IMG/VR virus record: IMGVR_UViG_3300037086_000013
Coordinates: 1 to 23,586 of that record
DNA length: 23,586 nucleotides
Source of the DNA: a virus
Direction: 5' to 3' (one strand)
Shown: positions 15,603 through 23,197 of the stretch, piece by piece
Layout: the number at the start of each line of letters is the position of its first letter
How positions within the stretch are numbered: position 1 is the first letter of the stretch
Translations under genes and position numbers: made by a program
Notes under the pieces: model-generated
Seen by the model: the letters and a program-made list of their open reading frames with translations, nothing else
The model's database searches: none
Told to the model about the DNA's origin: nothing

Positions 15603-17093
15603 TTAGCGTAACTGATTGTACCAATCTGAGTAGTAGTTTTGTATTCTTTCCGGTGTGCCCTCGTCCTTCTTGAGCACATTCTTGAAGCGCTTCTTTAACT
15701 CTTCTAACCTTAGGGCCAGGGCTCCTGCGTCTGCATTCTGTTTCATTTTGAAGTCAATGGCTGCCCTATAGGACATCATTTCAGCCACTATATTCAGTGT
15801 ATCTGCAAACTCAGTGTCTTCGAAAGTGCTGTGAGCGTGGACGTCCAGGGTCTCTTCGTCTATTGTGCTGAAGTAGTTGTTAGCTGTGTTGCCGAGGTAC
15901 TGTACGTCGTCGTGTAGAATGACGTCTAGTGTAACTACCAATTGGCTGTTAACAGTCAGCTTGTGGACCTCAGAGACACTGTCATCCACGTAGAGGTAGG
16001 TGCCATCTGAAACAACGTGGGTTGTATTACTGTAAATAACACCACCTGCCCAGATTACATTACCAGTAGTAGTTAGGCCCACTAGTTTAAAGTTGCTGCC
16101 TACTCCTATACTGCAAATGTCTGTGAGAGCAAAGGCATATAACAATGTAACAGTACCACCTGAGGTATCTGCCGTATAGGTCTGAGTGCCGTTGTTGAAG
16201 TAAATCAGGTTGTCTATAATAGTGAAGTTCAGAATGTTGCCTATTGCAGTAATCTGTGTAGGTACCACTGTAGCTTGAAGGTCTGTTGCTCCCTTCCAAA
16301 TGTCTCCACCAGACAGGAAGTAGAGGTAGCCTTTGTAGTAAAATATATTACTCTTAGTTGGTGGTGGTGCTGGGTCGTACAATAGGAAGGTGCTGCCTAG
16401 CTGGGTCCACTCTGCGTAAATGTTATAGTGCAGGTTAGTAGGGTCCTGCCACAAGTAGAGCATAATGTCGTTGCTGTTCTGACTTGTAGTCAAGTTCACG
16501 TAGAAGACCTCTTTCAGGCTGTTCTTGTGAGCTACACTCATGCTTTCTACGTAACTTATTTCTGGAGCTGGTACACTCACCTTGGGTGGTGGTGGGTAGT
16601 AACCAACTCTAATCTGTAATGGCGTGGCCTGTGGTGTCTGTCCGACAATCCAAAGGAACCCACCTCTAAACCTGTACTGTGGTTCCATGAGGTTAAAGTT
16701 CTTAATGTTCATGTTGAACTTTTTCATTCGTTGCCACTGTGTCTGGCTCTGGTAGTCCACATAGCGGCCTTTGTAGAAATCTGCTGGTAGTGGTACAAGG
16801 TATTCATTATTCTTGCTGGAAGGTGTCAACATTGCAGAGGTTACCTGAATGGTAGCCTCTGTCAGGTAGGGGTCGAAGTCTGTCTCAGTCAGTGCTGAGT
16901 AAATGTCTTTCCATTCCTCATTCAGGCTGTTCATTTCGTCTGTCGGAGTAATAAACTGAGCATTCTCTAGGTCAGCCAGAGCACGAGCCCTGTCCAGTAT
17001 TTCACTTGCTTTCATTATATTTGGTGCTCCTTGAATGTTGGCTGGAGCGTACTGAAGGCCTGGTAGGAAGAGGAAGTTAAAGAGCAATAACAC
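15603..17093 (-). CDS. Head-to-tail adaptor-like protein with propeller-like insertion (496 aa)
   Basis: The two ends look like a short podoviral adaptor or gatekeeper. Residues 27-180 contain MKASEILDRARAL, a LNEEWKDIYSAL helix, YLVPLPADFYKGRYVDY and IRVGYYPPPPKV. Residues 430-496 hold a helical SYRAAIDFKMKQNADAGALA stretch and end IQNYYSDWYNQLR. Between them (about 185-425) is a beta-rich region with FYYKGYLYFLSGGDIW, NLIYFNNGTQTYT and VSDGTYLYVDD, which reads as propeller blades. It sits between capsid and nozzle, where T7 gp11-type adaptors (about 200 aa) are found. The start chosen is GTG 17093, nine bases after a perfect AGGAGG; ATG 17015 (residue 27), with AAGGAG 11 bases upstream, is a real alternative and would remove a hydrophobic N-terminal stretch. 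The adaptor role is inferred from position and shape. Confidence 0.72.
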   Translation of the reverse strand: MLLLFNFLFLPGLQYAPANIQGAPNIMKASEILDRARALADLENAQFITPTDEMNSLNEEWKDIYSALTETDFDPYLTEATIQVTSAMLTPSSKNNEYLVPLPADFYKGRYVDYQSQTQWQRMKKFNMNIKNFNLMEPQYRFRGGFLWIVGQTPQATPLQIRVGYYPPPPKVSVPAPEISYVESMSVAHKNSLKEVFYVNLTTSQNSNDIMLYLWQDPTNLHYNIYAEWTQLGSTFLLYDPAPPPTKSNIFYYKGYLYFLSGGDIWKGATDLQATVVPTQITAIGNILNFTIIDNLIYFNNGTQTYTADTSGGTVTLLYAFALTDICSIGVGSNFKLVGLTTTGNVIWAGGVIYSNTTHVVSDGTYLYVDDSVSEVHKLTVNSQLVVTLDVILHDDVQYLGNTANNYFSTIDEETLDVHAHSTFEDTEFADTLNIVAEMMSYRAAIDFKMKQNADAGALALRLEELKKRFKNVLKKDEGTPERIQNYYSDWYNQLR

Positions 17094-17102
17094 ACTTCTG
17101 GC

Positions 17103-17108
17103 CCTCCT
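17103..17108 (-). promoter_or_regulatory. Strong Shine-Dalgarno that sets the adaptor start
   Basis: A perfect AGGAGG on the minus strand lies about ten bases downstream of the presumed transcription start of promoter D and nine bases before GTG 17093. No other codon in this frame is as well served, so it favours the GTG over the downstream ATG at 17015. Confidence 0.6.
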
Positions 17109-17116
17109 TTACAGTA

Positions 17117-17134
17117 ATATAGTGTCTCTCATTC
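17117..17134 (-). promoter_or_regulatory. SP6-like phage RNA polymerase promoter D
   Basis: The core GAGACACTATATTA on the minus strand has GACACTATA at 17126-17118. It lies in the capsid-adaptor intergenic gap directly after an intrinsic terminator, so it should restart transcription for the adaptor, giant tail protein and following genes, giving a leader of about 24 bases with a strong SD. Five bases upstream (GAGACACTATATT) are identical to promoter B. No plausible sigma-70 -35 box stands at the right distance. Confidence 0.87.
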
Positions 17135-17146
17135 TGGAAATGTAAC

Positions 17147-17182
17147 AAAAAAAGCCTCCTGAATGTAACACACCCAGGAGGC
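17147..17182 (-). terminator. Intrinsic terminator after the capsid gene
   Basis: On the minus strand GCCTCCTG (17161-17154 side) pairs perfectly with CAGGAGGC (17175-17182 side): an 8-bp GC-rich stem with a 13-base loop, followed by seven Ts (17153-17147). It begins 22 bases after the capsid stop codon and precedes promoter D. It should end or attenuate transcripts of the scaffold-capsid cassette. Confidence 0.93.
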
Positions 17183-17204
17183 CAAGGAGTAAAAATGTTA
17201 CAGC

Positions 17205-18626
17205 TTAACTAAATTTTACGCATGCACAAACTGAAGCATTTGTAACAGCCAGATTGCCGTAAAACTGCAATGAAATCTGAGTAGCTGGTCCATTGACTGT
17301 GGCTGCACCTGGAACTACATTGAGGTAGTCGTCCATTAGGAGCTTGAATTCAGTTGAAGGCTCACCAGTACCGGTTACAGCCTGCTTGCCTGGGGCATTC
17401 TCAGCAATACCGTCGTTAATTGGCGTCTCCAAGTTGCTGAGGGTCAGCATTCTAAGTGCGTCCTCAGTCAAAATGTAGGCTGTTCCCTTTGGGCAGTATG
17501 GGTCGTCAAAGATTTTCTTAATCCAAGACGTACTGAACAACAGTGAGAGGTTGCTCATTCCTTTAGCCATGCTGATGTCTGTTCCACTAGCGTTATTAGC
17601 GTCAGCGAAGTAAGTCATCTGGCTACCAGCTGCGGTCATTTCGAATGAAATCTGTTGGAAGTCTTCGTCGTTGACTACAATGTACTGAGGTTCTCCACCT
17701 GCTCTGCGGACTAGTCGAACTCCACTGTAGAGGGCGTCGACGTACTTTTGGTTTCCACCAACGTCTCTCAAGTAGAAGTTACCAGCCAGTGCATAGGGTA
17801 CTGAACTTCTGTTAACATTATAGAACACAGTCTGAATGTAAGCATTCCATGCTGTAAGGTCTCCACCACCGGCTGCTCCTCTATTATAGAAAGAAGGCAA
17901 CCAAGCGGCTAGTCCTGTCCAGACATAGGGGCTGCGGGCCACGTCAGAAGCACCGTCTAGTTCAATCCAGGCATTCTGAATGAAACCTGCGACTGGAGCT
18001 ACTGCTGGTGCAAATGTAATTGTGGTTCCTAGAGCTGTTGGGTCAGCAATCTGAGTGACAACATAAGGTCCACCTGCTGCCAGAGCACTAGCTGGGTCAG
18101 CTGTGGTAGTAACCTGGAAGTTACTTCCAACTGCTAACTTAAGTCCCGCGCTATTGTCAACTAGCATTGTGGTTACACCTTGTGCTGAAGGAGCTTGTAC
18201 AACTCCTAGCTCACCGTAGCCACTACCGTATAATAGTGCGGCCATGGTCTTGCGGAAGCCTTCTGTAGCTGAGTGAAACTTTACAGCAGCAATTGGGTCA
18301 TAGGCACCCTTTGGCTTGCTAGAAGCAAGTATTTCTTTAGCTGTAATGTTTACGACAGCAAAGAGTTGTCCAGGTGGAACTTTGAATTCAACGTTCTGCT
18401 CAGCCTGTGCAGCAGCTAGTGCTATAGCAGTGTTATAGTTTCCACTGACTGAGGCACTTCTTCCTGCCATTCCGGCGAACGCGTATTCCTTACCACCCAC
18501 TCTTTCTTTCTTAATGACCCTCATGAGAGGTGAATTTCTGAAGAGTAGACTTTCTACTCCTTTTTCTGTATACCAGGTCTTTAGTACATTTAATACCCCC
18601 TGGTCGGGTGAAACAACTTGTGGCAT
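17205..18626 (-). CDS. Major capsid protein (473 aa)
   Basis: It forms the icosahedral head shell. The assignment rests on position (directly after a scaffold-like gene, following terminase and portal), length, and general character: a polar N-arm (MPQVVSPDQGVLNVLKTW), a compact mixed alpha/beta body with Ala/Gly-rich loops, and a segment AALLYGSGYGELGV (about 129-142) of a kind I associate with HK97-fold capsid proteins. No protease domain precedes the mature sequence, so no maturation cleavage is evident. It has the best ribosome binding site in the window (AAAGGAGG, six bases before ATG 18626) and is followed at once by an intrinsic terminator. With promoter C it forms a self-contained high-expression unit. 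Fold membership should be regarded as inference. Confidence 0.88.
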   Translation of the reverse strand: MPQVVSPDQGVLNVLKTWYTEKGVESLLFRNSPLMRVIKKERVGGKEYAFAGMAGRSASVSGNYNTAIALAAAQAEQNVEFKVPPGQLFAVVNITAKEILASSKPKGAYDPIAAVKFHSATEGFRKTMAALLYGSGYGELGVVQAPSAQGVTTMLVDNSAGLKLAVGSNFQVTTTADPASALAAGGPYVVTQIADPTALGTTITFAPAVAPVAGFIQNAWIELDGASDVARSPYVWTGLAAWLPSFYNRGAAGGGDLTAWNAYIQTVFYNVNRSSVPYALAGNFYLRDVGGNQKYVDALYSGVRLVRRAGGEPQYIVVNDEDFQQISFEMTAAGSQMTYFADANNASGTDISMAKGMSNLSLLFSTSWIKKIFDDPYCPKGTAYILTEDALRMLTLSNLETPINDGIAENAPGKQAVTGTGEPSTEFKLLMDDYLNVVPGAATVNGPATQISLQFYGNLAVTNASVCACVKFS

Positions 18627-18640
18627 TTAAGCCTCCTTTG

Positions 18641-19180
18641 TTATTCCGGTTCAACCACTAGGGGAGAACCTGGCTTTCTAGATTGAGCTATTTTCTTAAT
18701 ATTGTCTAATGGGTCTTCTTCCATTGGACCCTCACTCTTCTCTGCAGTCGGCTCCACACTCTTGGTCTCTACGCTTACTGCAGCAGCTGGGGACTTGTCA
18801 CCGAAGCGTGTCTTGAACTGCTCGAGAATGCTGCCAATGTGTCCTTCTTCGTTGAACCCTTCTCCACCCTTGGCCTCTTCGAGGTCGTCAAACAGATGTT
18901 CGTATATACCTTCTGGGTCTGCTTGAAGAAGTTTATTGTAGTCGTCGTGGAATGGAGAAAACTTCTCGCCGTATTTGCTCTTGACACCAGCAATGCCGTC
19001 CTGTCTGAGCCCGTCTTTCCACATTTTGTCGGCGTCACCAATAATGCGGTCATACACGACAGTCTGAAGTTCAGCGTTGTCTGTGTAGTTTTTGTGTGCT
19101 ACCTGCGCCAATAGGTCCAGTTTTTCCTGGGTCTCTTTCATGAAGCCTTCTAGCGCGGTAATCAGTTCATTTAGTTCCAT
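18641..19180 (-). CDS. Scaffold-like protein (179 aa)
   Basis: A small, acidic, almost wholly helical protein. The N-terminal helices are Glu/Leu-rich (MELNELITALEGFMKETQEK). The centre contains DLEEAKGGEGFNEEG, and the C-terminal 50 residues are Pro/Glu/Ser/Lys-rich and disordered-looking (PTAEKSEGPMEEDPLDN). That composition, and the place between portal and major capsid protein, are typical of phage scaffolding proteins, whose charged ends contact the coat during procapsid assembly. It starts at ATG 19180, 15 bases after the expected start site of promoter C, with only a weak SD-like AGGTAGG. It should be co-transcribed with the capsid gene. A non-scaffold capsid accessory protein is possible. 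Confidence 0.78.
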   Translation of the reverse strand: MELNELITALEGFMKETQEKLDLLAQVAHKNYTDNAELQTVVYDRIIGDADKMWKDGLRQDGIAGVKSKYGEKFSPFHDDYNKLLQADPEGIYEHLFDDLEEAKGGEGFNEEGHIGSILEQFKTRFGDKSPAAAVSVETKSVEPTAEKSEGPMEEDPLDNIKKIAQSRKPGSPLVVEPE

Positions 19181-19194
19181 AGTATTACCTACCT

Positions 19195-19212
19195 ATATAG
19201 TGTCTTTTCCGG
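19195..19212 (-). promoter_or_regulatory. SP6-like phage RNA polymerase promoter C
   Basis: On the minus strand AAAAGACACTATATAGGTAGG has its core GACACTATA at 19204-19196. It occupies almost the whole 32-base gap between the portal stop and the scaffold start, which supports a dedicated promoter for the scaffold-capsid cassette. The predicted leader is only about 15 bases. Confidence 0.87.
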
Positions 19213-21090
19213 TCAACCTGTTGGAGAAGTCGGTGGCGCCGGTGGTCCTGCTGATTGTTGGTCCATTGGCATCTGTCCGCCTGCTGGGCCTGGGGCTGTT
19301 GGGGGTTGTCCTGTTTGAGCTCCTTGAGGCTGCATGTTTGGAGGAGCCGGAGGAGTGGCGGCCTGTTGTACTGCGTCTATGTCGTCCTTTACCTTGTGTA
19401 ACAACTTTACCAGATTAGTCATGACATCTGAAGCCGGGTCTTCGTCAATAGCGTCCAATCTGAGTAGCATGTTTACTGTCTGAGTATAGAGCTGGGTAAT
19501 GTCGACAACCTCGTAATACTCTACGTTGCCGTCTTCTATAGCCCTCTCTATAATCCGTTGGCAGTCGTTATAACTGGCCTCTAGAATGCTATTAGCTCCT
19601 GCGAGGTCAGGGAGGTCCATGTACAGAGAGACCATGGACTGGTCTATCAGTTTCATGGCTACCATTTGGTTCAGCTGCTCCAGACGTTTGCTGGGGTCCT
19701 TGCTCAGGCTGCTAGCGGCTGATGTCTGAATGCTGTAGTTCTCTCGTTCTTTCTTAATGTCGCCCCATTTAACTGTAGCTCTGCCTGTTTTTTTAGGCAG
19801 TATTTCAAGGTCATTGGGCATTACTTTAATATACGTGTCCATCAGCCTCATGAAGAAGTTAATATAGTCGTCTCTCAGTCTCTGGAAGCGCTCACTCTCT
19901 ACATCTTGCAGAGTGTCCAGGGCCTTACCACTGCTGACATCTGCTGGTTTCTTCTGTTGTGCTGAGAGTTGACTAACTCCTTCCTGTTCGAAGAGCATCT
20001 GGAAGAGTTGTTTCTCTCTGTCTAAGTACTGAGGGTTAATGGCTGCTGGTGTTGCGACTGCTATCTGGCTAGCCCCTCCCCCCAGCGCTGGGTCATAAGT
20101 AACCACTACACCAGCTTGGTTAGTCATCATGCTGGCCTTAGGAATGTCGTCGTCGTCTGTCTTAGGCATTATAATAGTATTGAATGGAGTTACCTGGAAG
20201 GCGTCGTGTATTCTGCGTTCTAGGTCATTTATTTCATTCTGAATGCCCATGGTAGCGTCAATCAGAGAAATACTGAAGCCACCTTTCATTGCTGGTTCGT
20301 ACCAGAATGTTACCACTGGAGGACAGTCATAGTCTATAGCCTGGACCGTAAGTAACTCTGCGTCTAGGAACTCGTATTTGAAGCCATTGTGAAGGTCGTA
20401 GTAAATCCAATAGGTTCCATTGACATTACGTCTTCCCTCTTCGTATTTCTTTTTAACATTGGGGTTGTCATCTAGTTTGCCTCTGTTGTAAAGGTCGCTG
20501 ATTGGGTAGAAGCGTCTGTGTACCATTACTCTGCTGTATTTGTCAAATTGCATTTCAGCTGGGTCGTAGTAGTACTCCCATGGACCAAGACGCTGAATGC
20601 AGCGTTGGTCGTCGTCAACCCAGAGAGCTCCGTACTCCATGGTAAGAGCGTCTCTTAAGCTCATTCGGCCCTTCTGGTAAAGGTTTTCTTTCTCTACTAT
20701 TTCGTCCATGTATATCTGAGCATTGCGACATGTCTTCTGTGTCTTCCACCCACCTGCTACTGGGTTGAAGAAAACGCGTACCTTTATTTGAGACAGTTTG
20801 CTTTCTAGGCTGTTTATAGCACTGCGCTGAGGGTTGAAGTTAGGCAGTATACCTAGGTCCTCGTCACCAACCAGGTAACTAAAGCCCAGTGGCATGCCGT
20901 AAGGATTATAATGAGCCTCTCGTCTGGCTCCATTGGTGTAGAACTGGTTGAAGTTACGTCTATACTTAGTGTCTCGTTGTATCAGATAAGAGTAGAGTAT
21001 CTGAGCGTCACTAATAACAATCTGCTTCTCTAGCTGCCCATTGACTGCACTCTTGTTGGTTACGACTGCTGGTAGGTTTTCTTTTGCCAT
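19213..21090 (-). CDS. Portal (head-tail connector) protein (625 aa)
   Basis: The portal is the dodecameric ring through which DNA is packaged and ejected. It is identified by position between terminase and scaffold/capsid, length (portals of podoviruses are commonly 500-700 aa), and character: an aromatic-rich N-terminal wing (LIQRDTKYRRNFNQFYTNG, LGPWEYYYDPAEM), long helices such as INDLERRIHDAFQVTPF followed by a PKTDDDD loop, and a QLSAQQKKPADVSSGKALDT segment resembling the portal clip/crown region. The last 43 residues (about 583-625) are Pro/Gln/Gly-rich and probably disordered. It starts at ATG 21090, directly after the TAA of the 108-aa gene with only a weak SD, so it depends on translational coupling. 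I cannot say which portal subfamily it belongs to. Confidence 0.88.
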   Translation of the reverse strand: MAKENLPAVVTNKSAVNGQLEKQIVISDAQILYSYLIQRDTKYRRNFNQFYTNGARREAHYNPYGMPLGFSYLVGDEDLGILPNFNPQRSAINSLESKLSQIKVRVFFNPVAGGWKTQKTCRNAQIYMDEIVEKENLYQKGRMSLRDALTMEYGALWVDDDQRCIQRLGPWEYYYDPAEMQFDKYSRVMVHRRFYPISDLYNRGKLDDNPNVKKKYEEGRRNVNGTYWIYYDLHNGFKYEFLDAELLTVQAIDYDCPPVVTFWYEPAMKGGFSISLIDATMGIQNEINDLERRIHDAFQVTPFNTIIMPKTDDDDIPKASMMTNQAGVVVTYDPALGGGASQIAVATPAAINPQYLDREKQLFQMLFEQEGVSQLSAQQKKPADVSSGKALDTLQDVESERFQRLRDDYINFFMRLMDTYIKVMPNDLEILPKKTGRATVKWGDIKKERENYSIQTSAASSLSKDPSKRLEQLNQMVAMKLIDQSMVSLYMDLPDLAGANSILEASYNDCQRIIERAIEDGNVEYYEVVDITQLYTQTVNMLLRLDAIDEDPASDVMTNLVKLLHKVKDDIDAVQQAATPPAPPNMQPQGAQTGQPPTAPGPAGGQMPMDQQSAGPPAPPTSPTG

Positions 21091-21417
21091 TTATTTGTCC
21101 AAGAAGCCTAGGGCGGCCTCGTCTGCTTGTGCTTTGAGTTTGCGTTGTCTCATGACTTCCTCATATGAGGGTAGAGGTTCTATAGTAATAATGGTTCTGT
21201 TGGGCAGAGTTACACTCATTTTGACATACTTAGCCTGATTAACCAGGTCCTGCAGAATAGGGTAGTTCAACTCACCCTCTTTAAACTCAGCAAACTTCTT
21301 CTCGTACTCTAGTACCCTCTCTGCGTTAATCAGTTTACCAGCCTCTTCTATTAGCTGGTTCTTCTCAGCTACACGTACTCTATGCCAGGCCTTCCACAAT
21401 ATTCGTAGGTTAGTCAT
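21091..21417 (-). CDS. Hypothetical protein between terminase and portal (108 aa)
   Basis: Not recognised. Residues 1-60 are basic and helical (RILWKAWHRVRVAEKN, then a Glu/Lys-rich coiled-coil-like section). A short beta segment (KMSVTLPNRTIITIEPLPS) and a charged helical C-terminus follow. The start is set at ATG 21417, not the upstream in-frame ATG at 21444, because codons 1-9 of the longer form lie inside promoter B. Transcription should begin near 21422, leaving only about five bases before this ATG and no SD, so the mRNA may be effectively leaderless. Its position suggests a packaging or portal accessory protein, which is a guess. Confidence 0.72.
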   Translation of the reverse strand: MTNLRILWKAWHRVRVAEKNQLIEEAGKLINAERVLEYEKKFAEFKEGELNYPILQDLVNQAKYVKMSVTLPNRTIITIEPLPSYEEVMRQRKLKAQADEAALGFLDK

Positions 21418-21421
21418 AATA

Positions 21422-21439
21422 ATATAGTGTCTCATTTCA
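21422..21439 (-). promoter_or_regulatory. SP6-like phage RNA polymerase promoter B
   Basis: On the minus strand ATGAGACACTATATTATT has its core GACACTATA at 21431-21423. It lies right after the post-terminase terminator and right before the 108-aa gene, so it should drive the 108-aa protein and portal. Its GAGACACTATATTA matches promoter D base for base. Confidence 0.87.
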
Positions 21440-21450
21440 GCCATTTCAGC

Positions 21451-21489
21451 AAAAAAAGCTACCTGTTGGGGGCACCCTCTAGGTAGCTT
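21451..21489 (-). terminator. Intrinsic terminator after the terminase gene
   Basis: On the minus strand AAGCTACCT (21489-21481) pairs with AGGTAGCTT (21464-21456), a perfect 9-bp stem with a 16-base loop, and runs into TTTTTTT (21457-21451). It begins 33 bases after the terminase stop and is followed within 20 bases by promoter B. The terminator-promoter order is the same as at 17182-17117. Confidence 0.93.
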
Positions 21490-21521
21490 GGTCTCCTGCC
21501 CACTAGAGCCAATAGTAGGCG

Positions 21522-23195
21522 TTATATGTCTATTACTGTTTTACCCGAATGCCATACTGGTCTCATGGCATAAAGAACCGCGTCTAAGAGGTCTGGGTGG
21601 TACTGTTCGTCTATTTCTCTGGTCAAGTTGTCGTCGTTGTCTCTAGCAAAAATAGTACGCAAGGCCTCGTCTGCAAACACCCCGCCTGCTCTGACTTTGA
21701 AGTAGCCTAGACGCACCTCTTCTTGGAGTATTTCTATAGCCTGGTCCTTGCCTGCCTTGAAGGCATCAGCCATTGGAAGACCGTATTGCTTCTGTAGGTC
21801 GTAGCTTATTTTCAGTGTGCCACCTGCTGTGTCTGCAAAGACATGGAACTTGCGCTTAATGGTCTCTACTGCTGGTGCTCCTGGTGGCATTATTTGTGGT
21901 CTGGCTGCTGGTACTGTGACTGTTGAGTGTTTGAAAATAGGGTGGTTCTCTACCCAGTCTATACCCTTGCGTACCTGCTCAGCTATAGTAGCCACTCCAG
22001 TCCTTCTAGCCTTATAGTCCCAGATTAACCAGCGCTCTGGCTTGTGGGTGCTGTAACAGATTATAGCAAAGCCGTCAGCGTCCTCAAAGCCGTAGTCCAG
22101 TCCTGCTGTAAAGCGGATGTCTGTAACAGGCTGGCTCTTCACCCATTGGTCGAGCTGGGTGTCTGTGAAGTAGTTGTTGTCCTTAAGCCTGTATACCAGC
22201 GCGTCTTCGTCGTATACTGCTCTGCCCAGCCACTCTCTCTGGTAGGTTGGGCTGGCCTCTGTCCACTGCTTCTCTATTCTCTTGCGCTCCAGGAAGCCCT
22301 CGTGGTCCTGAATGTAGGGGTTGTCTTCTATAGTCCAGTTGCTCTGTCCGACTGAAGGGTACCTGAAGCCCGGCCATTTGCCGCTCTCATTAGCCCAAAT
22401 GACGTCCCAGTCGTGGCCCTTGACCTTAGGAGCCGTACCACCCATTATCAGAGTGCCGTCTCTGTCTGCCAACTCAGGGTCCAGTATTTCCTGTATAAAG
22501 CTAATCAGATCAGTGTGCGACTGAGCCTCGTCTATAATAACCAGGTCCCAGTAGGGGCCCCTGTTCTTCTCTCGTTCGGCCACTGAACTGTTGCCTCCTA
22601 CCTTGAACAGAGAGCCGTTTGAGAGGGTAATGGTGCCCTCGCTCTTGTTCTCTTGGAAGTCCGAACCCAGCTCTCTGAGGCCATTGGTCATAGGCAGCCA
22701 CATTAGGTCCATGGCCTTGCCTATTGTGAGGCCTATATAGAGGACACGGCTGTGAGGGTGTGCTGTGAGCTGGCCCCTAGCCTTCTTCTCGTAGTATACC
22801 GTCTTACCTGCACGTCTGCCTGCTCTAATGAATACGCGCTTGGCTGGGTTCATGAGAACAGTCCACTGTTTCTCTGAACTGCCTTGGTATGCGCGGAATA
22901 GAGCGTAATCAGCGTCCTTGCGTGCTTCTGCTGCCTCGTCTGTTAGGATCTGCTTCTGTACTGGTAGTCCTTCTGTCCTGTTGGTTACGAAGTCTATAGC
23001 CCACTTGTCACCATTGAGAGCCATCTGCAGGGCTCTGAGCATAATGGCTTCCTTATAGGTTACCTTCTGCTGCCCATTCATTGGTCCCAGTTCAGAGAGC
23101 TTATTTTTGAGAAGATCTGTAATGCCTTCGCCCTTTTTGGGTCTGCCGGCTGGGTTGCCGGAGACACCAGCGGGCCATTTATATCCGCCTGCCAT
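21522..23195 (-). CDS. terL: Terminase large subunit with N-terminal GNPAGRP domain (557 aa)
   Basis: It is the ATP-driven motor and nuclease that packages and cuts phage DNA at the portal. Walker A is RAGRRAGKT (124-132), Walker B with catalytic Glu is LVIIDEA (218-224), and the coupling motif is GGTAP (252-256). The C-terminal RNase H-like nuclease shows acidic residues at GLDYG (D367), ADTAGG (D455) and HPDLLDAV (D535/D538). Residues 1-95 are an extra domain: VSGNPAGRPKKGEG (11-24) and a helical TYKEAIMLRALQMALNGD section, like the DUF5681 GNPxGRP family that is usually encoded as a separate protein near terminases. No small terminase gene is seen in the window, so this domain may supply DNA recognition (inference). 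It starts at ATG 23195 with AAGGA six to seven bases upstream, just after the methyltransferase stop. It is followed by an intrinsic terminator. Confidence 0.97.
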   Translation of the reverse strand: MAGGYKWPAGVSGNPAGRPKKGEGITDLLKNKLSELGPMNGQQKVTYKEAIMLRALQMALNGDKWAIDFVTNRTEGLPVQKQILTDEAAEARKDADYALFRAYQGSSEKQWTVLMNPAKRVFIRAGRRAGKTVYYEKKARGQLTAHPHSRVLYIGLTIGKAMDLMWLPMTNGLRELGSDFQENKSEGTITLSNGSLFKVGGNSSVAEREKNRGPYWDLVIIDEAQSHTDLISFIQEILDPELADRDGTLIMGGTAPKVKGHDWDVIWANESGKWPGFRYPSVGQSNWTIEDNPYIQDHEGFLERKRIEKQWTEASPTYQREWLGRAVYDEDALVYRLKDNNYFTDTQLDQWVKSQPVTDIRFTAGLDYGFEDADGFAIICYSTHKPERWLIWDYKARRTGVATIAEQVRKGIDWVENHPIFKHSTVTVPAARPQIMPPGAPAVETIKRKFHVFADTAGGTLKISYDLQKQYGLPMADAFKAGKDQAIEILQEEVRLGYFKVRAGGVFADEALRTIFARDNDDNLTREIDEQYHPDLLDAVLYAMRPVWHSGKTVIDI

Positions 23196-23197
23196 GT

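Noticed and set aside
17117-17134. The promoter cores as bacterial sigma-70 -10 boxes (TATATT)
   Set aside because: No acceptable -35 box stands 16-18 bases upstream at promoters B, C or D, while the GACAC directly upstream of TATA is invariant. The SP6-type reading explains more.
21418-21444. Upstream in-frame start (ATG 21444) for the 108-aa protein
   Set aside because: The added codons are the promoter sequence itself and lie upstream of the expected transcription start.
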